Source: Hadesarchaea archaeon
GTDB taxonomy: Archaea; Hadarchaeota; Hadarchaeia; Hadarchaeales; Hadarchaeaceae
Assembly (NCBI GenBank): GCA_004375695.1
Contig: SOKQ01000031.1
Coordinates: 1-33,943, forward strand
DNA: 33,943 bases
Reading direction: 5' to 3'
Under the pieces are notes generated by a model. That model had not been told where the DNA came from. It did no database searches and saw only the letters and a program-made list of their open reading frames with translations. This document shows positions 7,815-15,969 of the stretch, piece by piece (positions within the stretch are counted from its first letter, which is position 1; each line of letters begins with the position of its first letter). A program made the translations under genes and the position numbers.

Positions 7815-8141
7815 ATGCAATTCTGTCCGAAGTGCGGGGCCCTGATGCTACCAAAGCAGATCGAGGATAGGCCAATTCTAGTTTGCAATACCTGTGGCCA
7901 TGCTACAAAGACAGCAAAATTGGAAGAATACAAAATCGTCAAACCAGCCAAGCAGAAGGAGATGATAGCAGTGATAGAAAAGGGAGCGAAGCCAGCGCTA
8001 CCGACCGCTAGAACCAAATGCCCTAAATGCGGACACGGCGAAGCCTATTGGTGGCTGCGACAGACACGCGCAGCAGACGAAGCGACTACACGGTTCTACC
8101 GTTGCGCAAAGTGCGGCCACACTTGGAGAGAATACACATAG
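7815..8141 (+). CDS. tfs: Transcription factor S (TFIIS-like cleavage factor)
   Basis: The 108-residue protein has an N-terminal zinc ribbon CPKCGALM...CNTCGH and a C-terminal one CPKCGHGEAYWW...CAKCGHTW. The tip loop of the second ribbon reads QTRAADEA. It carries the acidic DE pair that reaches the RNA polymerase active site and stimulates cleavage of backtracked RNA. Length and domain order are those of archaeal TFS. It lies upstream of the OB-fold protein and pcna, an association common in archaea. Confidence 0.95.
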   Translation: MQFCPKCGALMLPKQIEDRPILVCNTCGHATKTAKLEEYKIVKPAKQKEMIAVIEKGAKPALPTARTKCPKCGHGEAYWWLRQTRAADEATTRFYRCAKCGHTWREYT

Positions 8142-8173
8142 CATTAGATGAGATTAAAAAGTAAAAGAGAGAT

Positions 8174-8551
8174 ATGACAAAAGGATGGGGCCCGAGCATG
8201 GAAGAACTTCGACCGCGCAGAAACCCGGCACGCAGCAGAAAAATCTCCGAGATAAAAATAGGCGATGAGCAGGTGAGGTTAGTCGGGCTGGTCGTTGATA
8301 AGAGGGAGACAGAATTTGTGCTTGACGATGGCTCAGGTCGCCTCACCGTGGTTTTCGATGACCTCGCGGTAGTTGAGGGTGTAGAGATAGGCTCGAGAAT
8401 CAGGGTGTTCGGAACGCCGCTGAACGTCGCTGGCGCCCACGAACTGCGGGCTGAGATCGTGCAGAACATGAAGGGGTTGGACCTGGAATTGTATGATGAG
8501 GTCAGACGTGAAGTTAAAAAATTGGAGAAAGAACTCGAGGAGGGTGGATGA
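8174..8551 (+). CDS. Single OB-fold nucleic-acid-binding protein (RPA-like)
   Basis: The 125-residue protein has an OB-fold of the RPA/tRNA-anticodon type at about residues 24-98: VRLVGLVVDKRETEFVLDDGSGRLTV, then IGSRIRVFGTPLNV. A charged C-terminal helix follows (VRREVKKLEKELEEGG). It probably binds single-stranded DNA or helps a larger RPA complex; no zinc finger is present. The first ATG at 8174 gives a nine-residue lead before a second ATG at 8201, which may be the real start. It overlaps the TGA/ATG zone of pcna, suggesting coupling with the sliding clamp. Confidence 0.78.
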   Translation: MTKGWGPSMEELRPRRNPARSRKISEIKIGDEQVRLVGLVVDKRETEFVLDDGSGRLTVVFDDLAVVEGVEIGSRIRVFGTPLNVAGAHELRAEIVQNMKGLDLELYDEVRREVKKLEKELEEGG

Positions 8552-8552
8552 A

Positions 8553-9308
8553 ATGGTAAGTGTCAGGATGGCGGATTCGAAGATTTGGAAAACATGCGTG
8601 GGTGCGATGGTGAACCTCATCGACGAGGCGGCATTCAAGTTCACCCCCGAGGGCATCAAGATGAAGGCGATGGACCCCTCGCACGTTGCGCTGTTGGATT
8701 TCGAATTGCCGGCTTCGGTATTCGAGGAGTACAAGGTCAAGCAACCAACGACTTTGGGCATAGGCCTCATCGAGATGAACAAGATTCTGGCACGTGCCAA
8801 GGCCGAGGACGAGCTGACCCTCGAGCTCGATGAGGAGAAAAATCGTTTGGCCCTCACATTCAAGGGTGTATCGACGAGGCGCCTCAGCTTGCCGCTCATA
8901 GATGTGCGCGAAGCGGAGTTGCCCGAGCCAAAGCTTCAGTTCACCGCGACGGCTGATGTGGTGGCGGGGGTGATTCAGGATGGATTGAAGGACGCAGAGA
9001 TCGTGGGGGACAATGTGAAATTCGAATTGAGCGAGGACGGATTTTTCCTTTCTGCTGAGAGCGATAAGGGCACCTCTGAACTTAAACTGCGCAAGGGAGA
9101 CCAAGGGCTGCTGAAGCTCAGCGTCAAGCAACCGGCGCATGCGATGTTCAACATAAAATACCTTAGTGATATGACGAAGGCAGCGGGATCGTCGGAAGTC
9201 ATCACCATCAACTTGGGCACGGACTTGCCGATTCGGCTGGATTTACCAGTCGCCGAGGGCAAGGGCAAGCTGCGGTTCTTGTTGGCCCCAAGGATTGAGG
9301 CGGAGTGA
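8553..9308 (+). CDS. pcna: DNA polymerase sliding clamp PCNA
   Basis: The 251-residue protein is the ring-shaped clamp that tethers polymerase, ligase and repair enzymes to DNA. Hallmarks are LIDEAAFKFTPEGIKMKAMDP, then HVALLDFELP in the first domain, the interdomain connector PEPKLQFTA, and the C-terminal LRFLLAPRIEAE, the surface that holds PIP boxes. I set the start at ATG 8553 (VSVRMADSKIWKT), because the longer frame from 8493 lies inside the previous gene and archaeal PCNA normally begins there; GAGGAGGGTGG precedes it. NreA and endonuclease Q in this window carry PIP-like ends that could bind it. Confidence 0.97.
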   Translation: MVSVRMADSKIWKTCVGAMVNLIDEAAFKFTPEGIKMKAMDPSHVALLDFELPASVFEEYKVKQPTTLGIGLIEMNKILARAKAEDELTLELDEEKNRLALTFKGVSTRRLSLPLIDVREAELPEPKLQFTATADVVAGVIQDGLKDAEIVGDNVKFELSEDGFFLSAESDKGTSELKLRKGDQGLLKLSVKQPAHAMFNIKYLSDMTKAAGSSEVITINLGTDLPIRLDLPVAEGKGKLRFLLAPRIEAE

Positions 9309-9318
9309 TTTTACGTGG

Positions 9319-9471
9319 ATGGAAGGTGTGTTAAAGGGAAAAATATCAAAAAGTTTTTGTGAGTATTCTAAAATCGGAACTGGAATTAGAGAGAAGCCGA
9401 TAAAGCTGGCGCAGTATTTGAGAGGAGAAAAAGAATTAGAACCAATTCGCCCCGAGATGCAGCTGACATAA
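9319..9471 (+). pseudogene. Short ORF, possible remnant of a larger gene
   Basis: A 50-codon frame lies between pcna and the HEPN gene. It is rich in charged residues and ends with ELEPIRPEMQLT before TAA. Directly after the stop, in another frame (9471-9500), the DNA reads SCNLYEVSKC, which looks like the cysteine segment that follows a 'xPEMxLT' strand in radical SAM proteins. The segment may therefore be the broken N-terminal part of a radical SAM-like gene interrupted where the AT-rich HEPN gene begins. A genuine 50-residue protein is the alternative. Confidence 0.35.
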
Positions 9472-9496
9472 GTTGTAATTTGTACGAGGTGAGTAA

Positions 9497-10567
9497 ATGT
9501 ATAACCCAGTTGGAATCCTTGTGGAACAGTTAAATGAAAGGGAGGGAACCATTGAATTTGTTGTAAGGGAATCAAATTTATTCGATGAAAGAATTCCCTT
9601 AATTAGGATACTTGAGATAGCCAAAGGTCAAACGGTGTTTATTTTAGAAAGAGATCCTGATTTTAACCTTAGGTTTATTCAGAGTAATCCAGATTACAGA
9701 ACAAAAATCGCAAAAATAAACATCCAAGATTTTCGTAATACTTCAAAATTATTCGTTGCTTTCACATGGTCGGAAAAGGAAAACGCTATTTACGTTGGAG
9801 AGTACAGAAAAGGCGAACTTAAAAATGCAAAGTCTCTTGAAGACCCGAACATTAAGTTCCGAGTGGGCAAAGATAGAGCAATTTATCAAGTAGGAGATAA
9901 GGGCATCAAAGTTGGATATTATAGAGTTAAAGTTGGGGGGGAGGTTGTTTTAGAGCCAACAGCAAAAGAGATTTTTGATTTCCAAATGGAGAAAATAAAA
10001 ATATTGATTGAAAATTGCAAAAAAGGGGACTTCCTTTTTGAATCAATCTTAGTCCAACAGATAATCGTCATGCTAACAACAGCTTTTGAAGTGTATGCTC
10101 GGACAAGGTTTATCGAACTTGAGAAAGAAGGTAAGACTGTAAATATGGATGAACTGTACAATCGGTTTGTCTCTAAGAAGTATGTGGAGCAATTTAAAGA
10201 AGAGATAAAGGAGGCCGCAAGCAGACGAGGAAAAACAGAATTAGAGGTTTTTATAGAAAGTAGATATAGTAGACATGTAAACTTTCAGGATTGGGAGTCC
10301 TTTAAAGATGCGTATAACAAAGGGTACAGTTTTAAAATTGGAGAAATTGGTATTCCAAATGACATTTTGCTTCAAGTGCAGAAGTTTATAAAGTGGAGAC
10401 ACAAAATAATCCATTCAAAAAGCGATCAAACGATGATAAACTTTGAAGAGGTTCCCCCATCAGAGCCAATTTTCACAAATAAGGTTTTGGCAGAAAAAGG
10501 CCTAGATATCTTTCAAAAATTTATTAACGAATTTCATGAAAGCACATTAAATTTAATTACACCCTGA
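9497..10567 (+). CDS. Uncharacterised protein with C-terminal HEPN-like domain
   Basis: The 356-residue protein has a beta-rich N-terminal half (to about residue 160). It includes KLFVAFTWSEKENAIYVGEY and VGYYRVKVGGEVVLEP, which may be a LamG/jelly-roll type module. The C-terminal half is helical and includes EVYARTRFIELEKEG and the motif KWRHKIIHSKSD, which fits the R-x4-H signature of HEPN RNases. HEPN domains are common in archaeal defence and toxin systems. The gene is much more AT-rich than both neighbours and splits the tfs-pcna block from priL, as acquired genes often do. No obvious antitoxin gene of MNT type is adjacent. Confidence 0.7.
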   Translation: MYNPVGILVEQLNEREGTIEFVVRESNLFDERIPLIRILEIAKGQTVFILERDPDFNLRFIQSNPDYRTKIAKINIQDFRNTSKLFVAFTWSEKENAIYVGEYRKGELKNAKSLEDPNIKFRVGKDRAIYQVGDKGIKVGYYRVKVGGEVVLEPTAKEIFDFQMEKIKILIENCKKGDFLFESILVQQIIVMLTTAFEVYARTRFIELEKEGKTVNMDELYNRFVSKKYVEQFKEEIKEAASRRGKTELEVFIESRYSRHVNFQDWESFKDAYNKGYSFKIGEIGIPNDILLQVQKFIKWRHKIIHSKSDQTMINFEEVPPSEPIFTNKVLAEKGLDIFQKFINEFHESTLNLITP

Positions 10568-10751
10568 TCTTTTTTAAATGCATATTTTTCAAGTCCGAAA
10601 ATCGAGGAATCGAGGAGTAGTGAAGAATTAAAAAAGAATAAAAAAGTTAAAATTTAACCTTCATTTCCACTGAAAGTTTTTAGGTTAGCTATTTCAAATC
10701 GATGTGAAAGTGTTATCAAACACTAGAACGAATCGTTGGTGAGGCCGAATC
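10568..10751 (+). promoter_or_regulatory. AT-rich intergenic region before priL
   Basis: A T-run just after the HEPN stop (ATCTTTTTT) may end its transcript. A perfect palindrome GTTAAA-A-TTTAAC lies at 10646-10658. A short direct repeat CGAGGA occurs twice near 10603-10616. The TTG start of priL has GGTGAGG (10737-10743) as ribosome site. No gene is visible in the 184 bases. Confidence 0.4.
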
Positions 10752-12026
10752 TTGATCGCTCCAGAGTATGTAGCAACGCTAGACCCATTTGGAGATGAGG
10801 CAAAGAATCTGGTGGAGAAGTCCCCCCCGCTGGATTCGATGCCGCAGGAAATAGTCGATCGAGCCATTGCGCGCGTGAAATGGTCGAGCAGGGAAATGGT
10901 GGTTGAGTCTGATATCGAGGCAGTTCGAGCTGAAGTGCTCTCCTTTTATTTGATGTGTCAGGGCGTGGCCGCGGTTTCCTACCCCTACTCGCGCGAAGCC
11001 CGCCTGATAAGTGATATGACAAAGAATACGATCAAGTATCGCATGTACGACCTCTTCAAGCGCGGGCATGGGGATTTGTGTTTGGAAGTGGTTAAACGTT
11101 CGATTAAACTCGTTGAGCTGGAGGAAGGTGATGTGGTCAAGCTCGGTAGTGTAGAAATTCCTCGGGAGGACCTCTACAAGATACGTGACCGACGCCTTGC
11201 GGAGGACGGCATAGAGACCATAGACGATCGCTTACTCCCGCAGTATTTACCTAAATATGGGGTGCGCTGGACGGATCTGGCTCCCCTACTCAGACATCGA
11301 CGCGCCGAGCTAACGAAGTTCTATCTGGTGAACGGCAGGGCGGTGATCACTCCCCGCGATCTCTGGAACCTTTTTTCAGCCTTCATAGCCGTGCGAACCG
11401 AGGAATACGTGACATCGGTATACGAGCGCTTCTCCGATGTTGGGGCGCCACCCAAGCGGCTTACCGAAGTTGGTGAGAGTATTTCCTCGCTTTTGCCTCC
11501 GGAACTTGAGCTTCGCGAGAGGTTTGCGCGCGTGCCGGGAGGAAAGCTTCGCCCGGAGGCATTCCCACCTTGCGTGAAAATAGCCATGGGCGGGGTCGGC
11601 TCGGGGGTGAGGAACTACGCGATCACCGTTCTGCTGACTTCGTTTCTCTCTTACGCGCGCGTTTCCCCTTCGGGTAGGGTTGCCAATCGGATTGGTGATT
11701 TCATCAAGGACATTTCGGTCGTTCGGGATGAGATTGCAGCTCCAATTTTTGAGGCGGCCGAGCGATGCAAACCTCCGTTTTTCAAGGATCAACCCCAAGA
11801 AAAGGCGAACGTTTACTACCATCTCGGGTTCGGCATGACGGCCGAGCCTCGCCTGGACGGCAGCGGAAAATCGAAGTGGTACCGTTGCCCGAATTGCTCG
11901 AAAATAGCGATGTCGGCCGCGCCGCTCTGCGACCCAGATGAATTTTGTCGTAATCGTAAGATAAAGAACCCACTCACCTATTATTTTAGAAAATTATCCG
12001 AGCAGAGGTCAGGCGCAGGTGGATAA
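10752..12026 (+). CDS. priL: DNA primase large subunit PriL
   Basis: The 424-residue regulatory subunit of archaeal/eukaryotic-type primase helps PriS start and measure RNA/DNA primers. The conserved cluster-binding cysteines of the C-terminal domain are visible in FPPCVKIAMGG, AERCKPPFF, WYRCPNCSK and LCDPDEFCRN; a 4Fe-4S cluster bound by four of these is known in the family. The N-terminal half is helical, with the SYPYSREARLIS region expected. The start is TTG at 10752. The stop TAA directly abuts the ATG of priS, so both subunits are made from one message. Confidence 0.95.
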   Translation: MIAPEYVATLDPFGDEAKNLVEKSPPLDSMPQEIVDRAIARVKWSSREMVVESDIEAVRAEVLSFYLMCQGVAAVSYPYSREARLISDMTKNTIKYRMYDLFKRGHGDLCLEVVKRSIKLVELEEGDVVKLGSVEIPREDLYKIRDRRLAEDGIETIDDRLLPQYLPKYGVRWTDLAPLLRHRRAELTKFYLVNGRAVITPRDLWNLFSAFIAVRTEEYVTSVYERFSDVGAPPKRLTEVGESISSLLPPELELRERFARVPGGKLRPEAFPPCVKIAMGGVGSGVRNYAITVLLTSFLSYARVSPSGRVANRIGDFIKDISVVRDEIAAPIFEAAERCKPPFFKDQPQEKANVYYHLGFGMTAEPRLDGSGKSKWYRCPNCSKIAMSAAPLCDPDEFCRNRKIKNPLTYYFRKLSEQRSGAGG

Positions 12027-12983
12027 ATGAAAATGCATGAAGCAACCCCAGAGGAGCGAAAGCAATTTTACTCCGAGGAATGGAACAAACGCGAGTTGCC
12101 CGATTTCATCCTTCACACCCTCTCCCTCCGTGAGTTCGGGTTCGATCTGGATGGCACGGGGCCAAGTCACCGGTACAATCAGTTCATGACCGTCGAGAAA
12201 TTGATGGAGTATTTACAGAACAGGGCGCCTTACTCCGTGTTCGCCAGCGTCGCGCTTTACGATCAGCCGTCGATGCGGAAGGGTTGGCTGAAATCCGAGC
12301 TCGCTTTTGATATCGACGCGAAGGATCTCCCTCTGAAAAGTTGTGGTTGTACATCTGGGAAAGTTTGTGAACGATGCATCGATGAGGCCCGTCGAATCGC
12401 GATAGAGTTCGCCGATACCATGCGCACGGATTTAGGGCTGCACAACATCGTTTTTTCATATTCGGGCCGCGGCTTCCACATCCGAGTGACTGACGATACA
12501 ATAATGACACTGGAGCAAACCGAGCGGACCCAAGTTGTCGAGTACGTTACCGGCGGTGTGATCCCCACCGATGTCACGATGGCGCTTGGATATTCTCAAG
12601 TCTTTCGGGAGCGCCTCGCGCGGACCTTTAAGGGATTGGACGAGCAGCGGCTTTCGAAAGCTCGCGGGCTAAGAAAGTCCATAATTCAAAAACTCTTGGC
12701 GGAGAAGGAGCGAGCCTTAGAGGCGATACGCAGGGGAAAATTGAATGAGCTTTCCACGCTCGGGGGGCTTGGCCCAAAGACCTTTCGGCAATTCTTGGAT
12801 TTTTTGGTCAGGCTGAATTCGGAGTGCACCGATGGGAAGGTCACGATCGACACAAAGCGCATTTTGCGTTTACCCTCGAGCCTACACTCCGGAGTGAGTA
12901 TGAAATGCATGCTCGTGCGGGATATGGAGCGTTTCAAGCTGGAAGACGCGCTCCCAAAATTTGTAAGTGAGCGTGAGAGCTGA
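12027..12983 (+). CDS. priS: DNA primase catalytic subunit PriS
   Basis: The 318-residue subunit synthesises primers. The catalytic acidic pair lies in ELAFDIDAKD (about residues 92-101). A zinc-binding knob CGCTSGKVCERC follows, then FSYSGRGFHIRV (sugar/phosphate-binding) and, near the end, RLPSSLHSGVSMKC, all family hallmarks. It is directly coupled to priL upstream; its TGA shares one base with the ATG of the GINS gene. This gives an ordered replication-initiation operon. Confidence 0.97.
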   Translation: MKMHEATPEERKQFYSEEWNKRELPDFILHTLSLREFGFDLDGTGPSHRYNQFMTVEKLMEYLQNRAPYSVFASVALYDQPSMRKGWLKSELAFDIDAKDLPLKSCGCTSGKVCERCIDEARRIAIEFADTMRTDLGLHNIVFSYSGRGFHIRVTDDTIMTLEQTERTQVVEYVTGGVIPTDVTMALGYSQVFRERLARTFKGLDEQRLSKARGLRKSIIQKLLAEKERALEAIRRGKLNELSTLGGLGPKTFRQFLDFLVRLNSECTDGKVTIDTKRILRLPSSLHSGVSMKCMLVRDMERFKLEDALPKFVSERES

Positions 12984-13534
12984 TGGTTGAATTTTCGTAT
13001 GATGACGTGAAGCAGGTGTGGTTGGCGGAAAAAACTTCGCGCGAGCTCATAGAGATCCCAGAGGAATTCTACCCAAATGTAGCTAAGTACGTGGCGCAGC
13101 TGAATCTCGAGCTCAAGCGCAGCGAACCCTTGCGCGGGGAGCTGCTGCAGGAAGAGCTCCAAAAAGTGTTTCAAATGGTACAGGAGATCTACCTCTCCCG
13201 CACGCTCAAGGCCATCGATGAAGTAGCTCAGGGGAGACTGCCGGACCTCTTGTTGGAGCGCGAGCGCTACGCGTTCAACGAGATACGGCAGAGCATGGAG
13301 AAGCTTTACGCCGAGCTCATCTCCACGACGATCGCTGGAAAGGCGGAACTCGCGGCGCCTCGCGAGATAACAAATGTTTTATTGATCGTGCTGGCCGAGG
13401 TTCCGACCATAGTCGGCGATGACCTCCGGCAATACGGACCATTCAAGAAGGGCGAGATAGCCAGCCTACCGAGACGCAGTGCCGAGCTCATGGTGAAGCA
13501 TGGTCTCGCGAGAAAAATTGAGGTCAAGGTTTAG
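12983..13534 (+). CDS. gins51: GINS complex subunit (Gins51/Sld5-Psf1 type)
   Basis: The 183-residue protein has a long helical A domain (about residues 30-115, including the LERERYAFNEIRQ segment) followed by a small beta-rich B domain at the C-terminus (YGPFKKGEIASLPRRSAELMVKHG). The A-then-B order is that of archaeal Gins51. GINS joins MCM and GAN/RecJ into the replicative helicase. Adjacency to primase genes, with a one-base overlap with priS, supports this. Confidence 0.9.
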   Translation: MVEFSYDDVKQVWLAEKTSRELIEIPEEFYPNVAKYVAQLNLELKRSEPLRGELLQEELQKVFQMVQEIYLSRTLKAIDEVAQGRLPDLLLERERYAFNEIRQSMEKLYAELISTTIAGKAELAAPREITNVLLIVLAEVPTIVGDDLRQYGPFKKGEIASLPRRSAELMVKHGLARKIEVKV

Positions 13535-13580
13535 TTGGCGATACCTTTTTTGGGGGAGAGGCTGAAATTTAAGGGATTAC

Positions 13581-13859
13581 ATGAAAGTCCCAAAAAAGCT
13601 TCGCACCTATTGCCCGTCTTGTAGAAAGCACACCGAGCACAGGGTATCCCAGCTAAAGAAGCGTCCCGCTCGCATAATGAGTTGGGGGCAGCGCCAGTTC
13701 GCGCGCGTCACGGCGGGGTACGGTAGCCAGCCTAGATCCGAGCAGAAGAAATTTGCGAAGACAACGAAGAAGGTAGTCCTGATGCTCAAGTGCAGCGTCT
13801 GCGGGAAGTCCCACCCCCGTCGCGGTTTCAGGGCAAAAAGTGTGAAGTTTGAGGAATAG
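13581..13859 (+). CDS. rpl44e: Large ribosomal subunit protein eL42 (L44e)
   Basis: The 92-residue protein begins MKVPKKLRTYCPSCRKHTEH and ends with LKCSVCGKSHPRRGFRAKSV. The two Cys-x2-Cys pairs form the zinc site of L44e, which lies near the ribosomal E site. Length and basic character are normal. TTTAAGGGA precedes the ATG. It is followed eight bases later by the eS27 gene, the usual archaeal pair. Confidence 0.97.
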   Translation: MKVPKKLRTYCPSCRKHTEHRVSQLKKRPARIMSWGQRQFARVTAGYGSQPRSEQKKFAKTTKKVVLMLKCSVCGKSHPRRGFRAKSVKFEE

Positions 13860-13867
13860 GTGAGAAA

Positions 13868-14047
13868 ATGCAGGAAAAACAGCGCTCGAAGTTCTTGAGG
13901 GTCAGATGTAATGGTTGCGAGAATGAACAGGTGGTGTACAGTCATGTTAGCTCCGTCGTCAAATGCAAGGTGTGTGGCAAGACGCTCGCGGTGCCGCATG
14001 GGGGAAAGGCGGAAATAAAGACCACGATTCTTGGTGTGGTGGAGTGA
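13868..14047 (+). CDS. rps27e: Small ribosomal subunit protein eS27
   Basis: The 59-residue protein has the start KFLRVRCNGCENEQVVYSH, a second Cys-x2-Cys (KCKVCGKTL), and the ending GGKAEIKTTILGVVE. This is a classic S27e zinc-ribbon with four cysteines. GGTGAGA lies before the ATG. It sits between eL42 and aIF2-alpha as in many euryarchaea. Confidence 0.96.
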   Translation: MQEKQRSKFLRVRCNGCENEQVVYSHVSSVVKCKVCGKTLAVPHGGKAEIKTTILGVVE

Positions 14048-14060
14048 AGGGGGCGTTTAG

Positions 14061-14849
14061 TTGATAAGGCGTAAGTCGGAGTGGCCAACCATTGATGAGT
14101 TCGTCATGTGCACGGTGGCAAAGGTCTTCAATCAAGGCGCATTCATGAAGCTCGATGAGTACGGTGGAGAAGAGGGAATGGTTCACATATCTGAGGTCGC
14201 TTCGGGCTGGATCAAAAACATTCGTGATTACGTTCGGGAGGGGCAAAAAGCGGTGTGCAAGGTTTTGGCTGTGGACCCGAAACGAAAACACATCGATCTC
14301 TCGCTTCGCAGAGTCAAGGAAAGCGAGCGTCGGTGGAAGGTGCAGCAGTTGAAACGGGAGCAGAGGGCTGATAAGCTCCTTGAGCTGGCGGCAGGCAAGC
14401 TTGGAAAAAGTCTCGACGAAGCCTACGAGGAGGTGGGCTTCACGTTGCAGGACAAATTTGGTGATCTTTACTCGGCGCTCGAGTCAGCTGCGAAGGACAA
14501 GGAAGCCCTGATCGATGTGGTCAAAGACCAGCGCTGGGCGGAGGTGCTCAGCGATATCGCAGCTTCAAAGGTCGAACCGCCGTCTTATAATGTCGTTGGT
14601 TACCTTGACTTGACTTGCTATTCCCCCAACGGTGTCGAGGTGATAAAATCAGCCATGATAGATGCCCGCGACTCCACGAAGAGAAATGGGATTGATGTGA
14701 AGTTCTACTATGTGGGTTCGCCAAGATATCGCGTCGAGGTTACTGCCCCATCATACAAAGTAGCTGAGAGCGTGATGCAGAAGGCGGTTGATGGGGCCAT
14801 CGCAGCCGTGAAAAAGGTGGGTGGGAAAGGAGAATTTCACAGAACGTGA
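14061..14849 (+). CDS. Translation initiation factor aIF2 subunit alpha
   Basis: The 262-residue protein starts with an S1 domain (GAFMKLDEYGGEEGMVHISE, residues about 26-45, then HIDLSLRRV). A helical domain follows, then the C-terminal alpha/beta domain that contacts the gamma subunit (IDVKFYYVGSPRYRVEV). With the beta and gamma subunits it delivers initiator Met-tRNA to the ribosome. The start is TTG at 14061, with a G-rich ribosome site GAAGGGGG upstream. The nop10 gene follows after five bases. Confidence 0.95.
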   Translation: MIRRKSEWPTIDEFVMCTVAKVFNQGAFMKLDEYGGEEGMVHISEVASGWIKNIRDYVREGQKAVCKVLAVDPKRKHIDLSLRRVKESERRWKVQQLKREQRADKLLELAAGKLGKSLDEAYEEVGFTLQDKFGDLYSALESAAKDKEALIDVVKDQRWAEVLSDIAASKVEPPSYNVVGYLDLTCYSPNGVEVIKSAMIDARDSTKRNGIDVKFYYVGSPRYRVEVTAPSYKVAESVMQKAVDGAIAAVKKVGGKGEFHRT

Positions 14850-14854
14850 TAGCG

Positions 14855-15016
14855 ATGAAATTAAAAAAGTGTAAGTCGTGTGGTGCGTATACGCTTAAGG
14901 ATGTGTGTCCGAGTTGTGGGGGGCAGACAATTTCACCCCGCCCACCCAAATTTTCACCACTCGACCCATACGGCAAATACCGGCGCATGCTGAAAAAGCA
15001 GGTTGGGGAAGTGTGA
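14855..15016 (+). CDS. nop10: H/ACA ribonucleoprotein subunit Nop10
   Basis: The 53-residue protein has KCKSCGAYTLKDVCPSCGG, a Cys4 zinc ribbon, followed by the conserved PRPPKFSPLDPYGKYRR segment, which wraps onto Cbf5. Nop10 is a core part of the guide-RNA pseudouridine synthase. The gene is tucked between aif2A and the PAC2 gene, the standard euryarchaeal order. Confidence 0.97.
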   Translation: MKLKKCKSCGAYTLKDVCPSCGGQTISPRPPKFSPLDPYGKYRRMLKKQVGEV

Positions 15017-15018
15017 AA

Positions 15019-15780
15019 ATGAAAAAGACGAACGTCAAAATTCTTTCGAAGCCCAAGCTAAAGGCGCCGACCCTGATCGAGGGCTTGCCAGGTATGGGTT
15101 ACGTCGGAAAATTGGCGGCGGAGCACTTGCTGGAAGAGTTCCATGCCAAAAAATTTGCTGAGCTTTGCTCGCCCTACTTTCCACATCACGTCGTGGTCGA
15201 AGCGAACGGCACGCTAAGGATGCTAAAGAACGAATTTTACTGGGCACGCGCCGATGGCAAAGAGGTTATAATTTTGGTCGGGGATGTACAGCCGATATCC
15301 TCGGAGGGGCACTACGAGGTCGTCAAGAGCATCCTTGATGTTGTCGAGAAGTTTAATGTGAAACAGCTCTTCACCCTCGGCGGGTATGCAACTGGCAAGT
15401 ATTCGAGGGCGAAACCGAGAGTTGTGGGGGCAGGCGACCCCGAGCTTCTGAAGAAGTTCCGCAAGCGTGGCGTCGAGGTGGAAGAGGGCGGTGGACCGAT
15501 AATTGGTGCGGCTGGTCTGATACTGGGGCTCGGAAAGCTGCGTGGGATGCGTGGGGTATGCTTGCTTGGTGAAACCCACGGGATAATGGTTGATCACCGC
15601 GCTGCGCAGGCGGTACTCGAGGTACTCGTTGGCGTGTTGGGTATAAAGGTAGATATGAGTGCCCTCGAACGTCGTGGGAGGGAAACGGAGCGTACGCTCG
15701 ATAGGATAAGAAAAGAGATGAATCTTCGTACGAACAAGGAGCGGCGGCGCGACGAGGAAGAGGCTTGGTATATAGGATAG
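15019..15780 (+). CDS. PAC2 family protein (proteasome assembly chaperone homologue)
   Basis: The 253-residue protein has the PAC2 hallmarks LIEGLPGMGYVGKLAAEHL (about residues 17-35), LVGDVQP, LGGYATG and LLGETHG. Archaeal relatives (PbaA/PbaB) are linked to proteasome assembly or ATP-independent chaperoning. The C-terminal about 45 residues are a charged helix (RGRETERTLDRIRKEMN). The start is ATG 15019, two bases after nop10; a longer frame from 14905 would run through nop10. It ends the replication/translation gene run. Confidence 0.9.
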   Translation: MKKTNVKILSKPKLKAPTLIEGLPGMGYVGKLAAEHLLEEFHAKKFAELCSPYFPHHVVVEANGTLRMLKNEFYWARADGKEVIILVGDVQPISSEGHYEVVKSILDVVEKFNVKQLFTLGGYATGKYSRAKPRVVGAGDPELLKKFRKRGVEVEEGGGPIIGAAGLILGLGKLRGMRGVCLLGETHGIMVDHRAAQAVLEVLVGVLGIKVDMSALERRGRETERTLDRIRKEMNLRTNKERRRDEEEAWYIG

Positions 15781-15969
15781 AATTGTTTTTCTAGATAACA
15801 ATATGCACGAAGTGGCGACGATTTTTAAAAACCCAATCTATTGCAATAGTTGCTGGAGCCAGCGTAACCTCTTGAACGTCTGGCCGGTGGATGAACCTTG
15901 GGCGTGAGGGTGAGCAGAATCCTCTTAAGCTTTTAAAACGTTGAACCGCAACATCGAGTAGGTATCCGC
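15781..15969 (+). promoter_or_regulatory. Intergenic region and promoter of endonuclease Q
   Basis: TTTTAAAA (15931-15938) lies 32-39 bases before the TTG start of the next gene and is the likely TATA box. Earlier, ATTTTTAAAAAC (15821-15832) is a second TATA-like block. About 6-30 bases after it come a perfect palindrome CTATTGCAATAG (15838-15849) and a hairpin GCTGG-AG-CCAGC (15852-15863). This could be the start of a short RNA, but no known class fits. Confidence 0.4.

Noticed and set aside
15781-15969. C/D box guide RNA
   Set aside because: The nearest C box (GTGGATGA) does not fit RTGATGA and no properly spaced CTGA box follows.
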